From positions 1 through 50,389 of the forward strand of contig CAUJJL010000114.1 in the NCBI GenBank assembly GCA_963205455.1: a DNA stretch of 50,389 bases, read 5' to 3'. Source of the stretch: Verrucomicrobiota bacterium. Its GTDB lineage: Bacteria > Verrucomicrobiota > Verrucomicrobiia > Opitutales > Opitutaceae. How positions within the stretch are numbered: the stretch's first letter is position 1; each line of letters starts with the position of its first letter. A program made the position numbers and the translations under genes. Under the pieces are notes generated by a model. It did no database searches and was not told the DNA's origin. It saw nothing but the letters and a program-made list of their open reading frames with translations. Shown piece by piece: positions 35,675 to 44,272 of this stretch.

Positions 35675-37357
35675 CTAGTCAACCGCGTAGACTTCGATCA
35701 TGCCCTCACCGGTGCCACCCTCACGACCGGTCAACTGCACCGTGTAACTGCCCGGAGCGAGGGTGACGACGATCGCGGCATCCTTGCTGCCGGGCGAAAG
35801 CGCAAAGGCTCCCACCTTGGAAAAAACCGGAGCCAGCGAGGCGTCCCACGAGTCATTCTCACCAATGCTCGAACTGCCTGAAAAGAGTTCGAGCTTAGGA
35901 TCAACGAGCACACCAGTCACTCCATAGCTTTCGAGTGCAGGACCGATACCGCGGATGAGCACAGTCTTGCTCGACCCGCCCACGATCGTGAAACCCGCCA
36001 CCAAGGCATCTGCGCCCGTGCCAACGCGCGTGCGGGCGGAGAGATTGACGAGGCCAGAATCTGCGGGCGCTGAAAGTTCATACGCTTCCACCAAGACGAC
36101 TCCTCCGGTCGCGGACGAGACCCGCACCGTGTTGCCACCTTCGATCGAACGGACCAGCGCCGCATCAAGACTCGTGGGTTGAAGCGAAAACGCGCCTGCG
36201 GACAAAAAGGCCTGACTGAGCGTGGTGGACCCTCCCCAGTTGTCGTTGGAATCAATCTCCTTCGAGGCCTTGAACACCGTGAGCGACGGATCCGGCATGG
36301 CGCCCGCAACACCAAACGCTGCCAATGTCGGACCGACCGCCCGCAGCAGCACGGGGACGGGTTTGCCCACCGCAGTCAGTCCAACCACGAGGGTCTGATT
36401 CGCCGCCTGCATCGTACGCACCGACAGGTTGACGAGCCGGGCCGGCGGTGGCGTGACCACGTTCAATTGCCCGACCAAAGTGGAGACGCTTCCGAGCGCA
36501 TTGCTGATCGTGACCGTATACGTTCCCGCATCCGCCACATTCACGGGTTCAAGCACGAGGTTCGGTCCGATCGCCTCAGCGAGAAGCAATCCGTCCTTTT
36601 TCCATTGGTAGGTGAACGGGCCCGTGCCCTGGGCGACAACCGAGAGGGTCGTTCTGGAGCCGACAACCGCAGACTGCCCGCCGTTCACACTGACAACGGA
36701 CGGCGCGAGTCCGGTGGCAAATCCCGCCGGAACGCCGTAAGCTGATTGCGCACCTTCGATGTCGTCATCCATCAGCCGGTCGGTGTCACTGATGGCGCTG
36801 TTCATCACCGACGCCTTTTTCTGTCCCGCATCGTCGGGATGTCCCAGCCCGAGTACATGCCCAAACTCATGCAGGGCCAGGCGCTTGAAGTCGTACCACG
36901 GGCCGGCAGAACCGAGCGGGCCACGGTAGGAATCCATCGGTGCATTGCTGTTGAAAAGCACATCACTCTCCGCGCGCCTCTGACTGCCTGAGCCTTGCAT
37001 GACCGTGATCGTGAGCCCAACCACACCACTGCCCCAGGCTTCGCCATAAACCGTCGGACTGAAGAAGACATTGTTCACGCCGTTCTGCCTGCCCACAGGG
37101 GCGGACGAATTCTGAACGGCAACAAACTGCGCCCGCGAAATGACCGCATTCCACTCGCTCAAAGCCTGCTGCGCAACCTGCCCCCAGCTCGTGGAGCCGT
37201 CGGCCAAGGCCCGGGGCAACGGCGCAGTGTCCAGATTCAAGTGCATCGTGATCGCCCCGGAGTCCCAGCGGCGGGAATCCATTACGTACGCGTGGGCCGG
37301 AGACAGAAGTCCAGCCAACGCCACAGCGATCGCCATGATTGTGGGCAGGCCGTTCAT
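35675..37357 (-). CDS. Exported matrixin-like metalloprotease with Ig-like domain and two C-terminal modules
   Basis: A 560-residue secreted protein from the ATG at 37357. A signal peptide (LPTIMAIAVALAGLLSPAHA) precedes a zinc protease domain with LALHEFGHVLGLGHPDD, the HExxHxxGxxH metzincin motif. It is followed by KASVMNSAI as the Met-turn. This matches matrixins (M10). Residues about 215-300 are an Ig-like domain (PFTYQWKKDG, DAGTYTVTISNALGSVST). Two copies of the same module as in the convergent dehydrogenase follow at about 307-433 and 435-560. The gene starts 4 bases after the stop of the upstream gene, so they form an operon. Confidence 0.9.
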   Translation of the reverse strand: MNGLPTIMAIAVALAGLLSPAHAYVMDSRRWDSGAITMHLNLDTAPLPRALADGSTSWGQVAQQALSEWNAVISRAQFVAVQNSSAPVGRQNGVNNVFFSPTVYGEAWGSGVVGLTITVMQGSGSQRRAESDVLFNSNAPMDSYRGPLGSAGPWYDFKRLALHEFGHVLGLGHPDDAGQKKASVMNSAISDTDRLMDDDIEGAQSAYGVPAGFATGLAPSVVSVNGGQSAVVGSRTTLSVVAQGTGPFTYQWKKDGLLLAEAIGPNLVLEPVNVADAGTYTVTISNALGSVSTLVGQLNVVTPPPARLVNLSVRTMQAANQTLVVGLTAVGKPVPVLLRAVGPTLAAFGVAGAMPDPSLTVFKASKEIDSNDNWGGSTTLSQAFLSAGAFSLQPTSLDAALVRSIEGGNTVRVSSATGGVVLVEAYELSAPADSGLVNLSARTRVGTGADALVAGFTIVGGSSKTVLIRGIGPALESYGVTGVLVDPKLELFSGSSSIGENDSWDASLAPVFSKVGAFALSPGSKDAAIVVTLAPGSYTVQLTGREGGTGEGMIEVYAVD

Positions 37358-37361
37358 TGCC

Positions 37362-37961
37362 TCAATTCGTGCCTCCACGGGACAATTCCTTCTTGATCGC
37401 AGCCTCAAATTCGTCTGCCAACAGCCCCGAAGTCGCACCCAGGCGAATCGCCGGGTGTCCCGACTGAATGAGCGGAAGGGCAACGTCATCGACCGACGCA
37501 AGGGGCTGAAGATTGCTTCGTGCCACACGCTCCATTCCGGTTGTTGAGTCCAGCACCAGGGGATAGCTGCCGTGCATCACACCCACCAAGGGACAAAAAG
37601 TCCGGTTGTTACCCGCGATGAAAAGGATGTAGGTCCGGCCAACCTCAAATTCCGGCATGTCGGCCACCTTCATCGAAACCTCTCCAACCTGTCCCCCCAG
37701 CAGGCGAACATCGACCGTGGGTTGGCTCGCGCCCTTGAGCGTCTTGAGGGTCTCCGCGCGCACGTAGGTGTGGATCACAGGCCCCTGCGCAGACGGGTCC
37801 CAGCGCACCGAAATTTCGGTGACGCGCACACGCACAATCTGCGTCGCCTCCGCTACAAGATCCGCGAATTCCGGCGGAATGACCGAGACCGCACGGCCCG
37901 CCGTGACACCCATGAGGCCAAGCATCAGCATCGCAAACAGAGCGAAACGAACGCGTGCCAT
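37362..37961 (-). CDS. Exported protein of unknown function, partner of the metalloprotease
   Basis: A 199-residue protein from the ATG at 37961 (an ATG at 37982 is an alternative). A signal peptide, RFALFAMLMLGLMGVTAGRA, is followed by an all-beta-looking domain. It contains EFADLVAEATQIVRVRVTEI, IHTYVRAETLKTLKGA and EFEVGRTYILFIAGNNRTFC. I do not recognise a named family. Such a domain (an N-terminal helix, then strands with R-V-x-V-T and a K-T-L-K-G segment) next to a matrixin could be a substrate, chaperone or inhibitor. The only direct evidence for a link is the 4-base spacing, which implies translational coupling. Confidence 0.75.
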   Translation of the reverse strand: MARVRFALFAMLMLGLMGVTAGRAVSVIPPEFADLVAEATQIVRVRVTEISVRWDPSAQGPVIHTYVRAETLKTLKGASQPTVDVRLLGGQVGEVSMKVADMPEFEVGRTYILFIAGNNRTFCPLVGVMHGSYPLVLDSTTGMERVARSNLQPLASVDDVALPLIQSGHPAIRLGATSGLLADEFEAAIKKELSRGGTN

Positions 37962-38293
37962 GAGTGACCCGAATAGGAGCATGACCCTAGGGTACCCGGT
38001 TGCTCCACGAGCGGACATGGGGGAACCTCCTTAGACGCTATCCGCGATCCGAAATTGTACTCATGTCGCGCTCAATGCTTAAGCGCTGAATTGCTTCGTC
38101 TTGCACACCTGGAGGACTCACGTAAATGCATTCGGAGCGGTGATTACTGAGCCGGTCCTTTCCGGGTAGTATCAGGCCCATGGATACGCGGAGATTGCGC
38201 ATCGCGTCCTGTCGCAGATGCGAAGGACTACGCATTTTGCGCGTCGAGCCGCATCAGCCGGACAAGGGGATCCGCTGCGAATCGACGGGTTGA

Positions 38294-38968
38294 CTACCCA
38301 GACTTGGAATCGTTCGCGCGCGTCGAGCGCGCCCGCCATGAACGCCAGAACTCCACCACGATGGGTAGCACCGAAAGGACGATGATTGCGAGGATCACCA
38401 GCTTGAAATTCCGCTGCACCAGGGGATGCGTCCCGAAAAAATACCCCGCGTAAGTGAAAAAATAAACCCACACCAACCCACCGGCGACATTGTACGCAAT
38501 GAACCTTCCATAGGGCATGCGTCCCACCCCAGCGACAAAGGGTACAAACGTACGAACGATGGGCACGAAGCGCGCAAGCACGATTGCCCGGCCCCCATAG
38601 CGCAGGAAAAATTCGTGGGCACGATCAAGATGTTTCTTCCGGAGCAGAAAAGAATCCTCACGCTTGAAAACCGCCGGTCCCAGTCTCGATCCCACCCAGT
38701 AGTTCACCGTGTCCCCGAGCACGGCCGCGACAAACAGCACCAGCGCGATGAGGTGCACATTCAACTGACTCTCCGCCGGCGCACAAAGGGCTCCCGCCGC
38801 AAACAGCAGCGAATCCCCAGGCAGAAACGGTGTCACCACGAGTCCCGTTTCAGCAAACACGATGAGGAAGAGCACCGCATAGGTCCACAGGCCGTAATTG
38901 GCGACAATCTCGCGCAGGTGCTGATCAATGTGGAGGATGAAGTCGACGAGCTTTCGAATGAGTTCCAT
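38294..38968 (-). CDS. DedA/SNARE-associated family membrane protein
   Basis: A 224-residue DedA protein from the ATG at 38968. Family signatures are [40 protein letters not shown] and [20 protein letters not shown] with the conserved arginines. Hydrophobic re-entrant and membrane helices surround them. DedA proteins act in membrane homeostasis, and several are undecaprenyl-phosphate or phospholipid flippases/recyclers. This sequence has the E and D of E-x-x-x...PGD and the R-x-x-P-x-x-R motif needed for activity. Between it and the metalloprotease partner lies a 332-base gap (37962-38293) with no convincing gene. Confidence 0.92.
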   Translation of the reverse strand: MELIRKLVDFILHIDQHLREIVANYGLWTYAVLFLIVFAETGLVVTPFLPGDSLLFAAGALCAPAESQLNVHLIALVLFVAAVLGDTVNYWVGSRLGPAVFKREDSFLLRKKHLDRAHEFFLRYGGRAIVLARFVPIVRTFVPFVAGVGRMPYGRFIAYNVAGGLVWVYFFTYAGYFFGTHPLVQRNFKLVILAIIVLSVLPIVVEFWRSWRARSTRANDSKSG

Positions 38969-39193
38969 GGACGGCAGCCATGAGAGACAGCAGACCCACG
39001 GCGCCAAGCCAGAAAGAGCGCCCCAGCGAATCAGGGTCGCCAATCCTGCGCCCGCCTAAACCAGGACACCGCCCCGTCGAATCGGAGGTGACAAATCCGG
39101 AATAGCTACCCTCAAATTCTCGATCCTTCGGAACGCGGTCCGCAAATGCCATGGCATTCCGTGCCCGTCGCAGGGAGATTCCGCACTTGCGGC

Positions 39194-39442
39194 TCAACCC
39201 TCACACGTAGGCATTTCGTAACGCTTGCTCACACCGGCAACAAGGCCAGCCTCGATCAACTGATCCTCGATGCTGCAGGATGCGGCTGCGACCTGGTCGG
39301 CGAAATCTGCGAAACGGGCAAGGGACCCGATGACACGACTCTCGTCGATGACCGTCCGGGCGGCTTCAACAGTCGCGGTGCTCCGATGACAGGAGAGGAT
39401 GATGCTGATGTCTTCGTCTGCAATGTCCCAGGAAATCGTCAT
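39194..39442 (-). CDS. Small hypothetical protein
   Basis: An 82-residue frame from the ATG at 39442. It begins MTISWDIADEDISIILSCHR and ends in KRYEMPTCEG, with three cysteines. It is acidic, without signal peptide or membrane helix. No family is recognised and no ribosome-binding site is evident. It could be real because codon use is protein-like throughout and the region would otherwise be a 700-base gap between the divergent DedA and rhomboid-like genes. Confidence 0.45.
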   Translation of the reverse strand: MTISWDIADEDISIILSCHRSTATVEAARTVIDESRVIGSLARFADFADQVAAASCSIEDQLIEAGLVAGVSKRYEMPTCEG

Positions 39443-39693
39443 GGTCAGGGGTGGGCGATGGGCTGAAAATTTCGACGCTCCGAGTATCGTCCGGATGACA
39501 CTCGGCTTGAACAAAACCCACTGAGGTCGATTACCCGGTGCGCGGAATTTCCCGCCGCATGAAAGTCCATGCAGCCACATCGGCAGCGACAACTCCCTGC
39601 CGGACACGTACAGGAATGGGAAAAGATTCCGACCTTCCAGCGCCTGACGGCTTGCGCATCGCCCCAACTGCTCCAGTTTGTTCTCGGAATCCC

Positions 39694-40539
39694 ATGAACG
39701 GTTACAGCACCTCCAACGATCACCAGCCGCTCACCTACTGGCGCAATGTCCCGCTCTTTGCAGCGCACATGATCGTTGTGGTCTTTGTCATCTCGATGAT
39801 CGCCACGGCACTGCTGAGTTTCTGGAATCAGTCTGCCTTCCTCAGCCTTGCGGTTTTCGACAGCGTGCGTGTGCTGAAGGGCGAAATCTGGCGGGTGGTC
39901 ACCTACGGACTCGTGAACCCGCCATCGCTGTGGTTCGCGATCGATATGCTCATGATCGTCTGGTTCGGTCGTGAACTGGAAAAATTTTTTGGACGCAGGC
40001 GATTCCTCTGGATCTATGCCGCCATCTACCTGGCCCCCGCGCTGATCCTGACGGTCGTCGGCACCTGGTTCCCCACCCGCCTGACCGGACAGACCGGAGG
40101 GCTTGGACTCTTCATCGCCTTCGCAACGCTCTATCCCAACGCCATGATGCTCGGCAATATCCTGGCAAAATGGGTGGCGATCATCCTCGTCGGTCTCTAC
40201 GCCCTGATCGCGCTTTCGAGTCGCGACTGGGTCAACCTCATCACCCTGGCGACAACCACTGCGATCGCCTGGTCCTTTGTGCGCCACGCGCAAGGATTGC
40301 TTTCCGTTCCCACCCTGCTTCCCGAGCGCGGCAAACCCCGGCTTCGCCCATTGCCCGACCTGCCTGCAGCGCCGAAAAAATCGGCTCCACCCAAGGACGC
40401 CCCTGCATCCATGGCGGAAGTCGACGCCCTGCTGGACAAGATTGCAAAATCGGGCATTGGAAGCCTAAGCGCAAAGGAACGGGCCGTCCTCGACTCCGCA
40501 CGGCAGATTCTGAAAAAGCGACGCTCCTCGGAAGATTAG
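39694..40539 (+). CDS. Rhomboid-fold membrane protein lacking catalytic residues
   Basis: A 281-residue protein from the ATG at 39694 with about six membrane helices. The rhomboid pattern is visible: GEIWRVVTYGLVNP for the L1 region, FGRELEKFFGRRRFLWIYAA after helix 2, then RLTGQTGGLGLFIAFATLYP where GxSG is expected. The serine is replaced by Thr134 in GQTG, the helix-2 HxxxN is absent (LWFAIDMLM), and no histidine occurs in the last helix. It is therefore probably a pseudoprotease. The soluble C-terminus (about 205-281) holds DALLDKIAKSGIGSLSAKER, a domain often attached to bacterial rhomboid proteins. A terminator follows. Confidence 0.82.
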   Translation: MNGYSTSNDHQPLTYWRNVPLFAAHMIVVVFVISMIATALLSFWNQSAFLSLAVFDSVRVLKGEIWRVVTYGLVNPPSLWFAIDMLMIVWFGRELEKFFGRRRFLWIYAAIYLAPALILTVVGTWFPTRLTGQTGGLGLFIAFATLYPNAMMLGNILAKWVAIILVGLYALIALSSRDWVNLITLATTTAIAWSFVRHAQGLLSVPTLLPERGKPRLRPLPDLPAAPKKSAPPKDAPASMAEVDALLDKIAKSGIGSLSAKERAVLDSARQILKKRRSSED

Positions 40540-40558
40540 CCTCAAGCGGAAAATCCTC

Positions 40559-40600
40559 GCGCCTGCCAGCGGCCACCGGCCGCTCATACGGCGCCTTTTT
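40559..40600 (+). terminator. Intrinsic terminator of the rhomboid-like gene
   Basis: A two-part hairpin: inner 7-bp stem AGCGGCC/GGCCGCT (40568-40574 with 40578-40584) and outer GCGCC/GGCGC (40559-40563 with 40590-40594) with an internal loop between. It is followed by five T residues at 40596-40600. Confidence 0.6.
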
Positions 40601-40611
40601 CTGGCAGAAAA

Positions 40612-40658
40612 ATATTCCCCGGGGGGAGGCGGGGCCATCCAGCCCCGGGGGTTAGACG
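40612..40658 (-). terminator. Possible terminator of the HDOD gene
   Basis: A GC-rich inverted repeat (CGGGGC/GCCCCG core, 40632-40650 region) lies just beyond the HDOD stop. On the minus strand an AATATTTTT run follows it at about 40604-40613. The stem can pair in more than one way. Confidence 0.4.
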
Positions 40659-40665
40659 CGCGCTT

Positions 40666-41523
40666 TCATGCGGCGCGCAAGAGTCCGTTCAGACGATCAG
40701 CGATCCGGCGGGCCCGCTCAGTGCATTTCTCGACTGCATTCGAGTCGATGCCAGCCTGCTGGAGAATCGAATCATTGAATTCCCACGCATCCTGCTCGAT
40801 CGCGAGGCCTTTTCCGAGGCCCATCGCAATCCATGAAGCACAATGGAGAAGCGCGGTCATCCTTCCATTCGCCGGATCGGCGGCAGGGCGAAACTGATAG
40901 CGAATCGGATCGGTCAACGTCAGCGGATAGTCCCACAATTGAAACACGCGGTTGATCGCCTCCGTGCTTGTCGCACCTAGCGCCTCCAGTTCCCACGCTT
41001 CCACCCGCGCCGACGTAGCATGACGCCCAATCAAGGGAGCACAGGTTTGTTCAGAAGCAATCCGTTGAAGCAGCAGACGACCGACCGGTCGAAGCAATCC
41101 CAAGGTATAACCGACACGGCCATCCTCTCCTGCCGACTCGGCCAGATGGTCAAGGGCGACAGCGGTGGTCACCGAATTTTCCCACAATTGATCACCGGAA
41201 ATTCCATAGACCGGCAATCCGCCCGAGTACAACTGCGAGGCCATCGCAGCGCCGACGAGCTGAAACACCTCATAGATTCCGATGCGCTCGATGGCGCCAT
41301 CGAGGCTCACAATGTTTCCGCCTCGCGAGAACAGCGCGCTGTTGCTCGCACGAATCACTCGCGCACTCAGGACCGGATCGAGACGCACAACCGTCACCAG
41401 CGCCTCGACACTCACGTCGGGGTCCTTGATGGCCGCACTCAGTTGCTGGAAAATGCGCGGCGCCGCCGGCAGCTTCGCAGCGGCCGCCGTCAACCGGGTA
41501 TCAGATAGGGGTTCAACCGGCAT
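40666..41523 (-). CDS. HDOD domain protein
   Basis: A 285-residue cytosolic protein. The HDOD domain spans about residues 15-215, seen in LPAAPRIFQQLSAAIKDPDV, VVRLDPVLSARVIRASNSAL and SLDGAIERIGIYEVFQLVGA. It lacks the metal-binding HD residues of true HD-domain phosphodiesterases, as is normal for HDOD. No GGDEF, EAL or receiver domain is attached. HDOD proteins are signalling adaptors linked to chemotaxis, motility and stress responses in Proteobacteria; the role here is unknown. It is convergent with the rhomboid-like gene, and the methyltransferase lies 44 bases upstream on the same strand. Confidence 0.87.
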   Translation of the reverse strand: MPVEPLSDTRLTAAAAKLPAAPRIFQQLSAAIKDPDVSVEALVTVVRLDPVLSARVIRASNSALFSRGGNIVSLDGAIERIGIYEVFQLVGAAMASQLYSGGLPVYGISGDQLWENSVTTAVALDHLAESAGEDGRVGYTLGLLRPVGRLLLQRIASEQTCAPLIGRHATSARVEAWELEALGATSTEAINRVFQLWDYPLTLTDPIRYQFRPAADPANGRMTALLHCASWIAMGLGKGLAIEQDAWEFNDSILQQAGIDSNAVEKCTERARRIADRLNGLLRAA

Positions 41524-41567
41524 GGGAACGCCCTTCGTTTATCGGCACACGCCACCGCAACTTTACC

Positions 41568-42329
41568 TCATCGGACCGGATCCGGCCGCTTCCTGAAAAC
41601 CACCAGATGCTGCCTCGGAAGGGTACTCACCGTCTCCACAAAATCCAAGGGCTGCACCGTCATCTCCCTCCGGATCTGCGCCTCGGTCATCTTGTGCAGC
41701 CGCTTGATCGGAACCTCCGGATCCTCCGCCCGATACTCCACAAATGCAATCCGTCCGCCGGGCTTGAGATGGCGACACACCGCCGCGATCATTTCCGCCG
41801 GGTGGCTCATTTCATGATAAACATCCACGATCAGGACGAGGTCCACCGGTTCAGGCAGGCCGGGGTCATCCACTGAGCCGAGCACACCCACGACATTGGC
41901 AATTCCCTGCTCCGACATCCTGACTTTTAGGATCTTCAGCATTTCCGCCTGGATCTCGACGCCATAGACAACGCCCCTTGGGCCAACCGCCTTAGCAAGC
42001 CGCGAGCTGAAATACCCGGTACCACACCCCAGATCCGCAACACGGTCTCCGGGTTTCAGTCGAAGCGATTCGATGACCAGATCCGGACGCTCCTCCCGCT
42101 CGCGTTCGGGCCGATCGAGCCAGGGCGCCGCCTCGTGTGACATGAAGTGCGCAATCTCGCGGCCAAAATAGTACCTGCCCAGTCCATCGCGCGACTTTGT
42201 ACCCGTGCTGTAACCCTCGACAATTGCAGTTTCGCCTCTCGCGTCGATACCAAGAATCGCAAGCCCAACAGCAGCAATCGCGACTTTCGCCAGTCGGATT
42301 GAGCGGAACTTCTGCCGGTCTCGGTTCAT
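41568..42329 (-). CDS. Class I SAM-dependent methyltransferase with N-terminal signal-like segment
   Basis: A 253-residue protein from the ATG at 42329. The SAM-binding motif I, DRVADLGCGTGYFSSRLAKA, and motif II/III segments (VYGVEIQAEMLKIL, VDLVLIVDVYHEMSHPAEMI, LKPGGRIAFVEYR) are clear. The N-terminus has a basic region and a hydrophobic stretch (RLAKVAIAAVGLAILGIDAR) that reads as a signal peptide or anchor, odd for an enzyme needing cytosolic SAM. The region FMSHEAAPWLDRPEREREER resembles a group of planctomycete/verrucomicrobial methyltransferases. The substrate is unknown. Confidence 0.88.
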   Translation of the reverse strand: MNRDRQKFRSIRLAKVAIAAVGLAILGIDARGETAIVEGYSTGTKSRDGLGRYYFGREIAHFMSHEAAPWLDRPEREREERPDLVIESLRLKPGDRVADLGCGTGYFSSRLAKAVGPRGVVYGVEIQAEMLKILKVRMSEQGIANVVGVLGSVDDPGLPEPVDLVLIVDVYHEMSHPAEMIAAVCRHLKPGGRIAFVEYRAEDPEVPIKRLHKMTEAQIRREMTVQPLDFVETVSTLPRQHLVVFRKRPDPVR

Positions 42330-42422
42330 CCTCTGACTCTTGTTGCCCAACGCCGACCTTGGCAATGCATTCGCCACAGCCGCCTCTTGAATCGCGCGAG
42401 TCTCCCCTATCGCGCTCGAAGA

Positions 42423-43946
42423 CTATTCGTTGAATTCATCGAACTTCTTTGCCGGTTCGGCGACAGCGGGAATCAGGCCGGGTTGTAGCTCGCGCAGGCG
42501 GCGTTCGAGTTCCCGAAGCTGTTCTTCCTTCTGCTCCAGTTCCACTTCTCGTTCGAGTTGGGCCTGACTCGTCTGCATCAGCCGGGCCTCGCTTTGCGAC
42601 AGGAATTTTTCGCGCTCGCTAAGCGAGGCATTGGTCTCGGTGCGAAGGGCGTCAAGGCGCTCACGCTCGGCCCGCAGCTCAGCGAGGGTTGCCGCATGGG
42701 CAGCCGGTGCCGCAGCCGGAACGGGTGCAAGGCCGTCCGCCGGGGATGAAGGCGTCGGCACCGCCGGAAGCGGCGTCATCGGGGAGAGCGGAATTCCAGG
42801 TTGAGGCGCGATTGCGGGCGTGCCGCGTCCCGGGATCTTCAATGACAGGGGTCGGCCCGATACCGGGGGAACCGGTGCCGGTGCGACGGGCGGCGGCGCA
42901 GGGACAGAAGCCCCATCCACTTTTCGGCCTGCAAATCCAACTCGAAGCCCACCACCTGCAACGGGCGCCGCGGCCATGGCTACGAGTGCAGCCGCAGGCA
43001 ACGGCGTAGGTTCCGGCAGGAATTCCGCCAACTCTCCCGTTTCAATGCGCCGCTCGGTATCCCCAAGAATCTGTTCGAGCTGATCCGGGTCGAGCCTGGC
43101 ATGCGCCGACTCGCGCAGGGAGTTCCAGACGCTCTCATGATAGCTCGCCACGCCATACCCGCCCGCGTACGTCGCAAGACGGGCCTGATTCTTGATGGCC
43201 GCGTGCACGTTATCCAGCACATCCCGCGACTGCGCTATCAACTGCTTGACGGTGCGCGCCGCCACAAGCGGCTGGACGGCGAGGAGCGAATCGGCGAGTG
43301 CTCCCCAATTGCGTTCAGGCTGGCGTTCGAGCGAAGTGTTTCCGCTGCCTGCCCGCAACCGCTGCGCCTCCGCCACCTTGTTGATGAAACTGATTTCCCT
43401 GAGTGTCGCCTTTGCCCGAGCAGCAACATCCTGAATCACCTGCCGCCCGTCAAAGTGTGCTCCACAAATTTCATTGGGTACCATCGTCTCCAACAGAGCC
43501 GGTAATTGCTCCAGTGCGGCCGCATACAATCCGACTTCCTGTTCATACCGTTCGAGAATCCTCTGCCAGTCCGCGGAAAATCTCGAAGCGGACAGGCCAT
43601 TGACATACTCGGGGTCGAGTTCGCGCAGGTAGTTCTCGACGCTCCGCTCGACACACTGGTGCAAGACCGGGATCGTCACATCCAGTTTCTTCGCCCCCGC
43701 TTCAAGGATCGTTATGTTTTCCTCGGCCTCCTTCAGCTTCTCGCGGTGATCCTTCTTTGCATCCTGACGCACAAACGACAGCAGCGGGCGCGCCACGGCG
43801 AGCGCGTCGCGACTTGCGCGCGCGACCTCAACCGCCTCGCCAATGCGCTTGCGGCTCAACGAAAACGCAGCTTCGCGCACCAACAGGTCCTGTAGTGCGG
43901 CGGGAACGGTGTTCTTGTTGTTCAACTTCCACTCACCCGACAACAT
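42423..43946 (-). CDS. Uncharacterised coiled-coil protein, paralogue of the gene at 45797
   Basis: A 507-residue protein with no signal peptide and no recognised domain. Three parts are visible. Residues 15-320 form a helical conserved region (LQDLLVREAAFSLSRKRIGE, SVENYLRELDPEYVNGLSAS, GVASYHESVWNSLRESAHAR). Residues 320-425 are a Pro/Ala/Gly-rich linker. Residues 425-490 are a charged coiled coil (LAELRAERERLDALRTETNA, QLEREVELEQKEEQLRELER), ending DEFNE. AAGGA lies 5 bases before the ATG. The same architecture is encoded at 45797, on the other side of asnS. A structural, scaffold or cytoskeletal role is conceivable but unproven. Confidence 0.8.
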   Translation of the reverse strand: MLSGEWKLNNKNTVPAALQDLLVREAAFSLSRKRIGEAVEVARASRDALAVARPLLSFVRQDAKKDHREKLKEAEENITILEAGAKKLDVTIPVLHQCVERSVENYLRELDPEYVNGLSASRFSADWQRILERYEQEVGLYAAALEQLPALLETMVPNEICGAHFDGRQVIQDVAARAKATLREISFINKVAEAQRLRAGSGNTSLERQPERNWGALADSLLAVQPLVAARTVKQLIAQSRDVLDNVHAAIKNQARLATYAGGYGVASYHESVWNSLRESAHARLDPDQLEQILGDTERRIETGELAEFLPEPTPLPAAALVAMAAAPVAGGGLRVGFAGRKVDGASVPAPPPVAPAPVPPVSGRPLSLKIPGRGTPAIAPQPGIPLSPMTPLPAVPTPSSPADGLAPVPAAAPAAHAATLAELRAERERLDALRTETNASLSEREKFLSQSEARLMQTSQAQLEREVELEQKEEQLRELERRLRELQPGLIPAVAEPAKKFDEFNE

Positions 43947-44272
43947 ATCGTCCTTGTTAGTTCGATTCAGTATTCACGTTGATTCATTCAATGGTTCTAT
44001 GGGTGGATCTCATTCGGAGGTATCGTCACGGCTGCCCCTTGGGCATCGGACAGTTTTCAGGAATTGAAGCCTTTTTCCCGAATTTCAGTCCGGATAGTTG
44101 CCAGCACCTTTCATCACCTCCTTCCAGGTCCGAAATTCACGGGAAATTCATCCCTTGCGCTGCCATCGGAATGCAATCCGCCTGACCACAGCAGGCGTGA
44201 CTGAGCTGCGTCCGCTTTTCCAGATTTGCAACGGCCTGAAGGAGCTGGCTTCGTGAGCAGAAATTCCTCCGC
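43947..44272. other. Divergent intergenic region between the first paralogue and asnS
   Basis: These 326 bases separate two divergent genes and should hold both promoters. I see no ORF with protein-like codon use, no T-box-like leader and no convincing hexamer pair. A GAAGGAG lies about 30 bases before the asnS ATG, too far to act as its ribosome-binding site. Confidence 0.5.

Noticed and set aside
38019..38293. Possible small genes upstream of the metalloprotease operon
   Set aside because: The frames (for example 38038-38235) lack ribosome-binding sites and any protein-like pattern; I treat this as intergenic.
44101..44272. T-box or other riboswitch in front of asnS
   Set aside because: No specifier-loop or antiterminator-like pairing and no conserved T-box sequence is present; only short stems such as GCCTG/CAGGC occur.
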